Shown: positions 1 to 10,179 of the stretch, piece by piece
Position numbering within the stretch: the first letter of the stretch is position 1
Layout: every line of letters begins with the position of its first letter
Assembly: GCA_040182905.1 (NCBI GenBank)
Contig: JARQWU010000190.1
Span: 1-20,364, forward strand
Direction of reading: 5' to 3'
Length of the DNA stretch: 20,364 bases
Source: Barthelona sp. PAP020
Lineage: Eukaryota; Metamonada: BaSk clade
Position numbers and translations under genes: made by a program
The notes under the pieces: model-generated
What the model saw: only the letters and a program-made list of their open reading frames with translations
Told to the model about the DNA's origin: nothing
Database searches by the model: none

Positions 1-503
1 ATAAAACCGCATTCATGACAATAATCTAGACTGGAAGCAACTTGCATGAGTATCGTGAGCTTTTGCATCAACGAAAGTTTGGGTATTTCATGTTCAAGAA
101 CTGAATCACAAAATTGCATAACTATCCCAGTTTTACCATTGATTTTGGTTACCCCATGAATTTGACGAATGAAATGATGGTTGAGATTCATTGGCACGCA
201 TTCTTTCAGTAAATCGTGTTCTTCCGGCGTATTGTAAAAGAACTTAATTATTTCAACCACTTCATACCGTTCCGCGATGCTGAAGTATCCAGTCTTCCCT
301 TTTATAAAATATTTAGTGATTATGTTAACATTAGATCCATGAATTTCGGTAGGTTTCAAAGAATCTAAGAGGTCTGTAAATGATTCCATATTAGGCATTC
401 GATTATTGCCCTTTGATCGCCAGTTTTCCACAAAAGTAGCACCTTCAGTTTCCTTTTGTTGAATTATCTCTTTGATGACTGAAATGTCAATGTTAACAAC
501 CAT
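1..503 (-). CDS. Protein kinase-like protein, N-terminal part (truncated by window edge)
   Basis: Reading the minus strand from an ATG at 503-501 gives 167 uninterrupted codons that run off the left edge. Residues about 63-160 look like the N-lobe and start of the C-lobe of a protein kinase domain. A partly conserved glycine loop (G69, G72, then Tyr-Phe-Ser) is followed by a beta-3-like stretch with K87. Next come a helix-C-like segment with E94/E95 and a beta-5/hinge run (GIVMQFCDS, 126-134). The final helix (LTILMQVASSLDYCHECGF) is the type that sits directly before the catalytic HRD loop. The catalytic and DFG loops would lie beyond position 1, so activity cannot be judged. The first about 60 residues are a non-kinase leader. 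This ATG is the first Met after a T-rich stretch. GC content is visibly higher than in the adjacent spacer, as expected for coding DNA. Family and substrate are unknown; a pseudokinase is possible. Confidence 0.72.
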   Translation of the reverse strand, partial: MVVNIDISVIKEIIQQKETEGATFVENWRSKGNNRMPNMESFTDLLDSLKPTEIHGSNVNIITKYFIKGKTGYFSIAERYEVVEIIKFFYNTPEEHDLLKECVPMNLNHHFIRQIHGVTKINGKTGIVMQFCDSVLEHEIPKLSLMQKLTILMQVASSLDYCHECGF

Positions 504-1772
504 TGTTGCTTGGAAAAAAAAGAAATCAAGCTGAGGAAAGAATCCTATCTTTTCAACATTTTTTCAGAAACAATCAGTCCGTGTTTTGGAACAGTCGTTA
601 TCGAAATGAAGTGAATTGATTGATTAGTCATGTGTGGGATGTTCCTTTCGATGTGTTACCGCTTCTTTGTTGGGACTTTCTTTATCGAATTTATTCCAAT
701 AGTTGTGCTCTCAATATTGTTTTAAACACCGTGAAAATGTTATAAGAAAATATTTTTCGGCTTTAATGACTTTAGTTCGAATAATTTTGTTGAAAGTCAT
801 TGTTTCAATGCATTTTTTGCGGTATTTTTAATACAATTTTACGTTTTGTGATCTTTATAGCCAGATGATTTACAAATTGAACCGAAAGTTGTGTTGAATA
901 TCTTTGTCTGTCACGAAACGTTTTCCAAAATTTGAAACTGGTGCCTTGTGTGTTTAGTAAATTCTTTAAAAGAGCTAGAAGGTTCCACTTTTCTTATATT
1001 TATCTTAAATGTACAAGATTTCTTAATTTTCACTTGTAAAAAGTCAAAATCTTTAAAGTTAGCCCTGATGGTTTTCGAGGAAAAAAGGAAGAAGGGAAAA
1101 TTTCAATCTGTAAAAATAATCGTTTTGTAAACAACTCTCATTTTATTTTTGCAAAACTTTTTTGAAAAACTTTCAAAATTTTGGATAAATGCCATATGTC
1201 ATTTATTTGAATGTCAATAAACCCAATTTCCTCTTCATATCAAATTGCTTTCTCAAAAGTAAAATTTTCAGTTTTGCAACCATTCTTCTTCAAAGCACAT
1301 TTTTAGAAAATTTTTGTCTTTTGCTCGAGAGACAATTGCATTACTAATTATTCAAATGAATAATATTTGGAAATCTTTGGTATTAAACGATACTACTTGT
1401 GAATATTTTTGTTGAATTACTCATTCAACAAATTAAATTAAAGAAATTCACTTTTACGAATTTAGATTAATGGATCGAATTCTATTTGTTGGGAGATTTG
1501 GTAGTTGAAAAGAGTGAATTTCATTAAAAGCCATTCTTTTCGAATAAAATATATGTCAATATTCATTCTTACGGCATTATTCTTTTTAAGAAAATGAATC
1601 AGCCTTCACTATGATAAAAAAGATAAAAACTCTTTATTAACAGAAAGATGCAATCAACAAACTGACAAGTTATTGCACAATAACATTTGATTGAGCATGT
1701 GAGAATATGAGAAACATGCACTGAAACAAGAAACAAAAGACAAGCACCTTGTAAAATAAAAAATGTTTGCAT
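504..1772. other. Long AT-rich intergenic region, no convincing gene
   Basis: This 1.27 kb lies between the 5' end of the kinase-like gene and the 3' end of the propeller protein. It should hold the promoter of the former (nearest 504) and the 3' end of the latter (nearest 1772). A 60-codon open frame at 948-1130 begins with GTG, has a basic low-complexity product and shows no family signature, so I do not call it a gene. I see no tRNA-like cloverleaf and no long repeat. The notable structures are the inverted repeats around 1347-1364, 1408-1432 and 1443-1522. The spacer is much longer than the others in the window (about 0.24-0.54 kb). Confidence 0.6.
1408..1432. repeat. Perfect 10-bp inverted repeat with 5-nt loop
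   Basis: TTTGTTGAAT at 1408-1417 is followed by the loop TACTC and by the exact reverse complement ATTCAACAAA at 1423-1432. A smaller hairpin lies just upstream: ATTATTC at 1347-1353, loop AAAT, GAATAAT at 1358-1364. An imperfect inverted pair lies just downstream (1443-1455 against 1508-1522, with a 2-nt bulge). The region is non-coding. A regulatory protein site, an RNA hairpin and chance in AT-rich DNA all remain possible. Confidence 0.5.
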
Positions 1773-4700
1773 TCAACCCAATCTTTTCTTCAACTCAATT
1801 ATGCAACAATTTGGACAACCGGCACTAATATCTGTTTGGTTTAAATATAAAGCCTTGAAACGATTAGCTCTCTCCTCAATATCAATTTCTTCAGCTAATT
1901 CTACAACTAAATTGCCTAGATCTTTTGCAGGTATTACATGTCCACAAGAAAACACAAAATTCTCCAGATTACTTTTTAATTTGGTTGAAACTAAGGTAAA
2001 GCATCTTGAAATATCTTGAAAGTAACTAGCAGTATTTCCTATTAGACTATAACACTTTGATTTCATGTCAATTTTCTTTTTTTCATGCAGATGATGTTTA
2101 AAGCTCTTCAAGATCAAGGTTTGTGAAAAATGCATATTGTTGAAGATAGAATAATTTTTGACAATAAATTGTCCAAAAATATCCAAATTATCGAGTAAAA
2201 CTTCTTCAAAGGCACTTATTAAATGACGATTGTTCTCCAAAAATTTCAAAAAGTTTTGGAGAAGTTTCCATTTTTCTTTGGTTCTCAAGAATAATCTGAG
2301 GAATCCTTTGATCACCATTGTTTTGGGGAAAATGTTGAAATCAACACATAATGCAGGTACTGCGATATTTTCAAGTAGTTTTATATAAGTTTGAGGGATA
2401 GTTTTCATCAAACAAGTACCTCTTAAAATCAAAAACACACCAAAATAAGAGCATTCTGGATTATTCATAATGTATTCAACACTTTCATTGAAACATGATG
2501 TTTGAACCAATTTTCTGTGGTACAATTCAGTTAAAACATCAAAATAAAACAAAATCTCTAAAATAATGAAATATTCCTCGAAACTTTCGAAAAGTTTTGA
2601 AAATGTTGAATATTTTGAATATTTAGTAAGTTTTTCAGTCATATATTCATTCTTAAGATCATATTTACACTTTAATGAGAATAATTGTTTATCACTGAGA
2701 TTTTGAATATAATTTTGTAGAGTTATCAAAAAAGAAATGTCAACATCAAAGGAAAAATCATCAATTTGTGCAATTTTCCATTGAATTGGAACAAGGAGAT
2801 CAACAGAAAATGAAAACATGTTTTTTTTTTGAGATACAGAAGAAGGAAAGATAAAAGGAGAAGAAGAAGATGTGAAAGAAGGGTCAATTATTGTTGAATT
2901 AGAATTTAAAGGTTCAGAATGTTGAGCAGTAACCAAATTATAAAACATTTTATTCGTAATCATTTGAAGATCTGTTTTTGAAAAGTCAAAAGCAGAAGCA
3001 TTCAATATCTTTGAAGAGTTCAATATCTTATAGTTTGATATTGCATCACAAAGATTAAAAAAAGGGGTAAGATTAGTTAATTGAATTTTTTTATTGAAAA
3101 AGAAAGTTTCTCGATCAAATTTTTCTTCAAAGGATAAATATATTCGATCAATTGAGACATCATCAAACTTTTTTGCTAAAATTAACTCAAAAATAATCAA
3201 ATAAAAGAAATATTCCTCAAATTTCGAAGTGTTAGTATTTTTAAGATTTTTGCATACTTCATACAAATATTGTTTGAATAATTCAGGATATTCTGAAAAA
3301 TATCGAGCAAAACTCTTCGAAATACCTAACGTTTCCTGATTCCCAAAATTCCCAATAAACAATTTTAAAAAAATTACAAACTTTAATTCTAAAGTTCGAT
3401 TCTTCTTGTTAAACTCATTTTCATAATTACTTTTTCCTTTTAAAATGCTTTTAATGTATTTTTCACACGTCAAAATAATATCAATATCTAATTGAGTAAA
3501 CATGATGTCTAAATAGCTCTCTAACTTCTCATTTCGAATATCAACCATAAAATTACGATTTAAAAGCGATTGATTCAACAATAGTTCTTGAAAGAAGCTA
3601 TTTAAATTGTTTCTTTGAAACTTGTATTGTCGTTTATTAGTGGTCAAAATAAACATTGTTTCATTGCCTCTGAAGGTTTGAATAGACGAAAATTTCTCAT
3701 CTTTGATAACAATCTCCTCCATATAATATTTAACATCCTTTTCTCTTTCTTTAATTACTTGTCGATTCGAAAACACTTGAATCAATAACTGATTCATGTA
3801 TGAATTACCAAAAACACTGAATAGAGGTGACCAAAAAACAAAAAGTATGTTTGTACGTAAATTCTTCAACTCACATAAAGGTCGTTGAAAGTCAGATATG
3901 GTGCTATAAATAGATAACGTTGGTGATGCGCTGGAAGGGGATAATCTAGAAATGATTTTGATCAAATCTCCCGCTTCTTCAGATCTCTTTATTGTGGAGA
4001 CAAGTTCAATCCTTGAAAACCCTTTAGAATCGGGTTTTATCAATAAATCGCTGTGATACCACTGACGATCACTGTCAGTTTCATTATTTGAAGCTATTTT
4101 ACGTTTCCTTACCTTTTCATTGTTTACTGTAGTGAATAAATCAACGTAAAGGCCATTATTAATGATTGGGAATGAAAACAAAAATGATTTATGTATTCTG
4201 CCTTCAATGGCCTCTATGTGCAATAATAACGATGTTATTTCAGTAAACCCATCATAAAATAAACATGAATGCTTGATTTCAGCAGAAAAATTTAACGTGT
4301 GTAATTGGTCAAAACTCTCATTGAAAATTTTAACCAAACCATTTGTTCCTACTGCAATAAACAAACTTTTTTTGTTTAAAAAAGTGTGTACTTCATGTGT
4401 CTCTGCATCTTCAACATACGTTTCAACTGTTTTAGAATTTGAAATCTTATTCAAATAATATGTTCTTTTTTCATTTACCAAACTATCAAAATCATATATC
4501 AGTATCTTCCAATTGGTTAATATCACTATTATTTGATTTAATCTTGAATAATATAAACAACTTCCAATTTCTTCAATTGCCATTAAATCATCAGATTCAA
4601 TTTCTTTTTTGTTTTTTTGACCTTCAATTGAATCATCAAAACTATAATTACGGGAAAGAGTGGCAGAAATATTGCTTTTTTTAAGAGAATATGCATCATT

Positions 4701-4937
4701 ACATACAAAAACTTTGGTACAATATGAGTTTTGTTTTGATTTTTTAAATCGTATGAATAAATATTGTTTTGTATAATTTACATTCACTTCAAATCCATTT
4801 TCTTTATTCAGAAACATGTTTCCATTTTTTAAAGAAAAATTTTCATCTTCATTAACAACATGAAATAATTCTTCTACTTTGAAAAGATTACATGCAAAAC
4901 TATTGGAACTAAATAATGAAGCAGGTAAAATACTCAT
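1773..4937 (-). CDS. Large protein with probable N-terminal beta-propeller, helical solenoid and C-terminal RING-like zinc site
   Basis: The protein has 1,054 residues, starts at ATG 4937-4935 and ends with TGA. I do not recognise the exact family. Residues about 1-430 are rich in short hydrophobic beta strands (for example IIVILTNWKILIYDF and SLFIAVGTNGLVKIF), the look of a divergent WD40-type propeller. From about 450 to 980 the chain is helix-rich, broken by a Ser/Pro-rich low-complexity patch near residue 685. The C-terminus carries CGH (C998, H1000) and, 41 residues after H1000, CPNCC (C1041, C1044), enough for one zinc ion in a degenerate RING. Propeller, solenoid and RING-like end is the plan of HOPS/CORVET subunits (Vps8, Vps11, Vps18, Vps41) and of some SEA/GATOR subunits. 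A role in vesicle tethering is therefore a reasonable but weak inference. No signal peptide or membrane segment is seen. The protein is strongly Phe/Leu/Lys/Asn rich, as expected for an AT-rich genome. Confidence 0.85.
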   Translation of the reverse strand: MSILPASLFSSNSFACNLFKVEELFHVVNEDENFSLKNGNMFLNKENGFEVNVNYTKQYLFIRFKKSKQNSYCTKVFVCNDAYSLKKSNISATLSRNYSFDDSIEGQKNKKEIESDDLMAIEEIGSCLYYSRLNQIIVILTNWKILIYDFDSLVNEKRTYYLNKISNSKTVETYVEDAETHEVHTFLNKKSLFIAVGTNGLVKIFNESFDQLHTLNFSAEIKHSCLFYDGFTEITSLLLHIEAIEGRIHKSFLFSFPIINNGLYVDLFTTVNNEKVRKRKIASNNETDSDRQWYHSDLLIKPDSKGFSRIELVSTIKRSEEAGDLIKIISRLSPSSASPTLSIYSTISDFQRPLCELKNLRTNILFVFWSPLFSVFGNSYMNQLLIQVFSNRQVIKEREKDVKYYMEEIVIKDEKFSSIQTFRGNETMFILTTNKRQYKFQRNNLNSFFQELLLNQSLLNRNFMVDIRNEKLESYLDIMFTQLDIDIILTCEKYIKSILKGKSNYENEFNKKNRTLELKFVIFLKLFIGNFGNQETLGISKSFARYFSEYPELFKQYLYEVCKNLKNTNTSKFEEYFFYLIIFELILAKKFDDVSIDRIYLSFEEKFDRETFFFNKKIQLTNLTPFFNLCDAISNYKILNSSKILNASAFDFSKTDLQMITNKMFYNLVTAQHSEPLNSNSTIIDPSFTSSSSPFIFPSSVSQKKNMFSFSVDLLVPIQWKIAQIDDFSFDVDISFLITLQNYIQNLSDKQLFSLKCKYDLKNEYMTEKLTKYSKYSTFSKLFESFEEYFIILEILFYFDVLTELYHRKLVQTSCFNESVEYIMNNPECSYFGVFLILRGTCLMKTIPQTYIKLLENIAVPALCVDFNIFPKTMVIKGFLRLFLRTKEKWKLLQNFLKFLENNRHLISAFEEVLLDNLDIFGQFIVKNYSIFNNMHFSQTLILKSFKHHLHEKKKIDMKSKCYSLIGNTASYFQDISRCFTLVSTKLKSNLENFVFSCGHVIPAKDLGNLVVELAEEIDIEERANRFKALYLNQTDISAGCPNCCIIELKKRLG

Positions 4938-5298
4938 ATTTTAATGTTTCAACATACACATAAAAAAATATTCTTGTTATATGTTTTATTTAATGACTGA
5001 TCTCTTTATTCATATAATCATCATAACATTTGAATCTTTATTTTGTTGTTAATTCCAGTATTTCAAGTCTTTCAAAGTTCTTCTATAAATTGCTTTTATA
5101 AATGTATCAATGTAAAGAATAGAAATTATAAGGAAATTTATTAATATTTTCATAAACTAAGTAATGAAAACAGAGAATGACTGAAAGCATCAATCAATCA
5201 TAATTGTAAATACAAAAAAACATTAAAATATAATTTAATGATCAATAATAAACGGGTTTATAAGTATATTTGATCACAATTCATTTAAATTTTGCAAT
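4938..5298. other. Tandem intergenic spacer between two minus-strand genes
   Basis: This 361-bp spacer is very AT-rich. Read on the minus strand, it holds the 3' flank of the membrane-protein gene and then the promoter of the propeller-protein gene. I find no open frame, tRNA or strong hairpin. Read on the minus strand, the last 60 bases before the ATG at 4937 are A/T-rich, with an ATTTTTTTA stretch, and no recognisable TATA box or initiator stands out. Confidence 0.5.
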
Positions 5299-8200
5299 TT
5301 AAGGACTCTTTGAAACTTTTGGTGGTGAATCTTCTTTAACTTCAATTTCAACCTCTTTCATCTTTGTTTTACGATATAATAACACTCCGATAATCAATAA
5401 AATCAAAATTGAAGGTAAAACAATATACAATGTTACAGAAGACCATTGAATGGAAGCTTGTGGAGCAGCTTTGATTTGAATAGTTATTGTTGCTATTTGT
5501 GAATTAAGGTTCCCATCGGAAGCTAAATATCTGATTTCATCATATCCTTTTTGATAATCAACCATAGCTTTGCTTTTGTAGTCAATACAATTTGATTTAA
5601 GAATTGCAGGCACTGAATCCACCATGATATTTCTATCAATAATATCTCCAATTCCAATCATTGTTACAGTAACGAAAATGTCAGTTGAATCAATGTCAGT
5701 AGCTTGAAAACATATATTGGTCTTGGAATTTTCAAAAACTTCAACGTTGAAGGCTTTTGCAACAGGGGCATCGTTGATTGCAATTATGTCAATCGGCAGT
5801 GTTTGAATTCCTGTTGAACCATTTGTATCAATAATTGAATATTTAATTGCAGCAAAATTTGATCCAAATTCGTTAGTAGGAGGTCTATACTCAATTTGCA
5901 GTTGAGGATTTAAAATTACAAATGGATATGAATCAATGAGAACACCATCATAGTAGATAGCACCTTTGACATTGAGAGAGTGAATTTTCAACTGTGCAGT
6001 TGTACTGAAACTTGAAATCAATGTTTGCTCATCAATAATAGTAAACTTTAACGCAACATCTTCAAAAACTATGAGTCGTTCAACATATGACGTGCCACTG
6101 ACACTCACTTCACATTGAGGTATGCACTCACCATTTATATCTCCAATTTCAGGAATGATAACATTCTTTACTTCATCCATGTTAAATCTGTGATTAATGG
6201 CAATGCTATTTTCAAACAACATTGGCTGATAAACGGACTGAATTACTTGATTATCATCCAAAGCCACATCATTAATAACAAGAGATCTCATTTCTCCAAC
6301 AAAATGGTGGGTAAATTGATCATATTCATTTCGTATTGCTCCAATGTAACTACTCTGTAAATTACTCAATTGTCTGCTGATTACTTGTGTGACACTCAAA
6401 ATTCCATTGATGTATATTCTGATATCTGTTTCTTCAACACCTTTCATTGTAACTGTAATCGCGACCCATTGATTCAAAGGCATAGTATTTTCAGGTGCTT
6501 CAATTGTTCTGCATGAAACTTCATTTGGATCACAATAGCTTACCCAAATCCTACCATCATTTGAATTTGGTGAGTTCACAAAAATTGAATAACCATCTGG
6601 TGCTTTTGCATCCCCTCCACAAAGTTCACGATTTGAAAAAAGACACAAAGAATCTGCAAATGTTGAAGTTCTTTTGGCCCAAATGGTAATTGTTTGATTG
6701 ACAAAGTCAAAAGATTTTTGCATTTTAACATATGTTTGTCCATTGAACACAAATATTGAATCTAAATATCCAAGAGGCAGTAATTTTGAATCATAGGTGA
6801 ACAAAACTGTAGAATCATGAACGAAAATGTTATTTTCTTCACCAATCATCAGTGAAACAGGAACAATAGATTGGTCTATACTTTCATACGTGGGAACAAG
6901 TAGAGTAAAGTTATGTATTCCATCTGTAAGTGCAACAGAACAAACAATTGCCTCTTTACTACCAAAATAAAACTTGACATCAGGTTCAACACCATTAGGT
7001 AAATTGACTGTAGCATAAGTAATATACCCACCAACAATTGGTCCAGTTAAAATGGACAGTTCAAAATCAACAACATAAAACAAAGGTGAATCTTCATTTA
7101 ACAAAGTAAAATTATCAACTGACCCTTCTTCAAACCTCAATACTTGAACTGTGTAATTACCGGTATCAAGAGACACATTTAGACATTTAATGACTTCACA
7201 GGAAACCACTTCACCTTTGACAACTTGTGAATCAATGCGACAGTTATAAAGAATATCTGTCTCAAATGGTCCGCCATATAATTCAAGATCAAAAGTTCCA
7301 GAAGAAATAACTTTGACCAAAGGACGAATTTCTTTGTGAATGGAAGTAATATTCATTTTTATTTCCCCTGTGTTTGATACGTTGAAACCATCTGACACGC
7401 TCACAAAGAGAGAAATCACATTTACACCACAAAGAGCATTGGAAGCAAAATAACGTATGGATTTTGAGGTTATGACGAGTATTTCACCAAATATTGGATT
7501 TGATACGTCATGAATTGTCCAAAAATCGCCATCAAAATCAAAAGCATCCACAGTAAAATCAATGATTTCATTTTCAGTCAAAGAGATACTGAGATCCTTG
7601 ACAACTGGTGGTGTATTTACAATATTAATATTTACAATTGCATCTGTTGATTCTATTCCGTTTCGTACAAGCCGATATTTAAAATCAGTAAATGCAACAT
7701 GAGAAACAATAATTGAAGGACTGACAAAATCTATAGAACATTGACTTACAAGAACATCAGGTGCATAAATTGTGTCTGAAGTATTACTGTCCTTTAACTT
7801 CCCCAAAGAGGGTAATTTCACAATTTTGATGTCATCTCCTTCGTTACAACCACTGAAAAATATTCTTTCTGTTGTTCCTCGTCTCATAACTGCAGATTTA
7901 CCTTCAATATTTGTTACAAACAAATATTTAAACTCTAGACTGCTGTCCGAGCAAAAATTATCTTCATGGCACAGAGTAACTTTGACAATACCTCCTTCAG
8001 CTTTTGGTGGAGGCTTTACAATTATATGTGTAGAATTTAATATGTCTCCATCAACTGACACATCCCCAAATAGCACAGAAATTTTTCCTTTTCTAAAATT
8101 CTCACCGATAACAAAAATTTCCTCTTCTGCTGTGGAATATCCTATATTTGGAATAATATTTGTGAGCTCATAAACATTGATTTCCAATTGACGGAGAAGA

Positions 8201-10179
8201 TTAACAGTCTGATAATTTTCCTCAACAACGAAAGAATAATCACTGGCTTGAAGGCCTTCAGGATGTGCACATTGAAGACTGTTACAACCTAAGTACTTGG
8301 CATTAGTTCGAAGAGATCCATCAAACACGCAATGATATGTGTTTTCGTCTGAAAAGCCAATACCACTGAGAGTAATCTGAACTTGTGGAGTACGAGGAAC
8401 AAAAGTTTTATCCTGTTGAATAACCAAAGGTACTTGCTGAAACACCACAATATTCAAAGCCTTGGTCACACATTGATCACTTATAATTAATTCTACACTT
8501 CCAATATCATGAACACAACTGTTTCCAATATATTTAATCTGAACAAAATCTTGTGAATCTTCATTTTTTTTTGTTATATTTAAAGGACCTACAATGTTTC
8601 CAATTTGGATATCAAAATGATTCAATGATGTGTCCAAATCGTCTTCAATGAGATCACTCAATTTGACCTCAAAAATATTTACTTCCCCATAAACAACTTC
8701 CAAAGAAGGAATTTCATTTTTCAGCATGAAAGGAACATTGTTAATTCTAATGTTGACGGAAAAGTCATCAGAGAGATAATCCTTGATTCTAACGTTGAAT
8801 TTAAAGGAATCTTCATAGAAGCACTGATTCAGTGCTTTACCTGCCTTATAACCAACTTCATATGTTGGCAACAAATAAGGTAAATCGAAAGGAGTGATAA
8901 ACTCTCCGTATTTCGGTAAATTGATAATAGTAGCACTGATATCCTCGAATTTGATACTCAAGGGTAACAATTCAATAATTGTTGATTCTTCAGACGAAAT
9001 CTCAACTGAAACATTCCTCAACAGCTCTTGACCGGCAAAGTATAATACTTGACCTAAAAAGAAAGGTTCAACGTTATTGCTTGAAAAATTAACAGACAAA
9101 TATCCTTTTTCTTCACATATTGGCCAAACACCTGTCAAAAGATTGGTCGATTCAAATTGTAACGGAACAACTTTGTTACAAACATGGATTTCATATGCAT
9201 TAGAATCATTAAATCCGTTGCCAAAAACCTCAAAGGCTTGTCCACCCTCGTTAGATGAAGCGGTTGGAAACATAGAATCGATAGAATATCTGGATATTTC
9301 AAAAACGTTAGAATAATACGTATAGCCATCCGAAGAATATTTTAAGGTTAATTTTGCTCTTTCTGGATACAAATCTGCTCTCAATTCACATTGTATACAT
9401 GTTGTCACATTGTTTTGAAATAATTCACTTACGTTAAAAGAATGAGCATGTACTTTTGCAGTGTCATCAAACAAACAATGCATAAAAAGAGCCCCAGCGT
9501 ATAAATATTCACCCCATAAGTTTAATATTACATTTTGGCCACTCGGCACATTGTATGGAAGAACTTCATTCACTCTTGAATAAACAAACATCCGATGATG
9601 TATTGTATGTGCACCAAAGCCAAAATCAACAATAACAAAAACTCCACCTGTATTTGAACTTTCGGGAACAATTAATAACAATTCTTCGTCTGAAACATAT
9701 TCAGCATTCACAGATGCAGTAACATTACCAGAAAAATTGACATTGTATGAAACATCAGGCAAGAATCCAATACCACCTATTCTCAATTCATAGTTCCCTT
9801 TAATATCACCAAATGATGGACTTAAAGAATATAATTCAACAACACTGAAAGGGATATCATTAGTCCAGGTCAAACCATCATTAAAACTGACAGACAATAC
9901 AGAAATGCCAACAATCAAATCATTTGCTTGAGAAGTGACACATTTTAAAGAACTTGTATTATGATAAACACAAGAATACTTTGGTAAAGTTATGGAATGA
10001 TTCCCTCCAATACAAACCAAAATTTTATCAGTATCATTAAAATTTTCTCCATAAATTAAAAAATCAGCATTAAAACCTTTAGGTATTATATTTGGCAGTG
10101 AATATTCTAAATATGGTTCATTACATTTGATAATTCGAAAAACAATGAAATACAGTGTTAAGAAAAGAAATATTTTCAT
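5299..10179 (-). CDS. Type I membrane protein with TIG, cadherin-like and laminin-G-like domains
   Basis: I use ATG 10179, which gives 1,626 residues; the frame is open 42 bases further, but only from a TTG. The N-terminus (MKIFLFLTLYFIVFRIIKC) is a typical signal peptide, cut near residue 18-20. TIG/IPT-type Ig folds follow at about 26-116, 117-200, 203-297 and 300-380, and again at about 592-670 and 671-755; each has a GxxF or GENF turn. Cadherin-like modules lie near 410-580, 765-945 and 1345-1575; the best carry N(T/D)xPxV starts, an EN motif and D-x-D (NDAPVAKAFNVEVFEN; ATDIDSTD). Residues about 1145-1320 resemble a laminin-G/concanavalin-A-like jelly roll (ITIWAKR; NQWVAITVTM; IYINGI). 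A single transmembrane helix (about 1583-1602) precedes a 20-odd-residue tail with KEVEIEVKED and SPPKVSKSP. Many N-x-S/T sites and cysteines fit an extracellular location. An adhesion or recognition receptor is likely; the ligand is unknown. Confidence 0.9.
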   Translation of the reverse strand: MKIFLFLTLYFIVFRIIKCNEPYLEYSLPNIIPKGFNADFLIYGENFNDTDKILVCIGGNHSITLPKYSCVYHNTSSLKCVTSQANDLIVGISVLSVSFNDGLTWTNDIPFSVVELYSLSPSFGDIKGNYELRIGGIGFLPDVSYNVNFSGNVTASVNAEYVSDEELLLIVPESSNTGGVFVIVDFGFGAHTIHHRMFVYSRVNEVLPYNVPSGQNVILNLWGEYLYAGALFMHCLFDDTAKVHAHSFNVSELFQNNVTTCIQCELRADLYPERAKLTLKYSSDGYTYYSNVFEISRYSIDSMFPTASSNEGGQAFEVFGNGFNDSNAYEIHVCNKVVPLQFESTNLLTGVWPICEEKGYLSVNFSSNNVEPFFLGQVLYFAGQELLRNVSVEISSEESTIIELLPLSIKFEDISATIINLPKYGEFITPFDLPYLLPTYEVGYKAGKALNQCFYEDSFKFNVRIKDYLSDDFSVNIRINNVPFMLKNEIPSLEVVYGEVNIFEVKLSDLIEDDLDTSLNHFDIQIGNIVGPLNITKKNEDSQDFVQIKYIGNSCVHDIGSVELIISDQCVTKALNIVVFQQVPLVIQQDKTFVPRTPQVQITLSGIGFSDENTYHCVFDGSLRTNAKYLGCNSLQCAHPEGLQASDYSFVVEENYQTVNLLRQLEINVYELTNIIPNIGYSTAEEEIFVIGENFRKGKISVLFGDVSVDGDILNSTHIIVKPPPKAEGGIVKVTLCHEDNFCSDSSLEFKYLFVTNIEGKSAVMRRGTTERIFFSGCNEGDDIKIVKLPSLGKLKDSNTSDTIYAPDVLVSQCSIDFVSPSIIVSHVAFTDFKYRLVRNGIESTDAIVNINIVNTPPVVKDLSISLTENEIIDFTVDAFDFDGDFWTIHDVSNPIFGEILVITSKSIRYFASNALCGVNVISLFVSVSDGFNVSNTGEIKMNITSIHKEIRPLVKVISSGTFDLELYGGPFETDILYNCRIDSQVVKGEVVSCEVIKCLNVSLDTGNYTVQVLRFEEGSVDNFTLLNEDSPLFYVVDFELSILTGPIVGGYITYATVNLPNGVEPDVKFYFGSKEAIVCSVALTDGIHNFTLLVPTYESIDQSIVPVSLMIGEENNIFVHDSTVLFTYDSKLLPLGYLDSIFVFNGQTYVKMQKSFDFVNQTITIWAKRTSTFADSLCLFSNRELCGGDAKAPDGYSIFVNSPNSNDGRIWVSYCDPNEVSCRTIEAPENTMPLNQWVAITVTMKGVEETDIRIYINGILSVTQVISRQLSNLQSSYIGAIRNEYDQFTHHFVGEMRSLVINDVALDDNQVIQSVYQPMLFENSIAINHRFNMDEVKNVIIPEIGDINGECIPQCEVSVSGTSYVERLIVFEDVALKFTIIDEQTLISSFSTTAQLKIHSLNVKGAIYYDGVLIDSYPFVILNPQLQIEYRPPTNEFGSNFAAIKYSIIDTNGSTGIQTLPIDIIAINDAPVAKAFNVEVFENSKTNICFQATDIDSTDIFVTVTMIGIGDIIDRNIMVDSVPAILKSNCIDYKSKAMVDYQKGYDEIRYLASDGNLNSQIATITIQIKAAPQASIQWSSVTLYIVLPSILILLIIGVLLYRKTKMKEVEIEVKEDSPPKVSKSP

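Noticed and set aside
948-1130. 60-codon plus-strand open frame
   Set aside because: It starts with GTG, has a low-complexity basic product and no family signature; it fits chance in AT-rich spacer DNA.
7772-8173. 133-codon plus-strand frame inside the receptor gene
   Set aside because: It is antisense to a well-supported domain-bearing gene and has no homology signal of its own.
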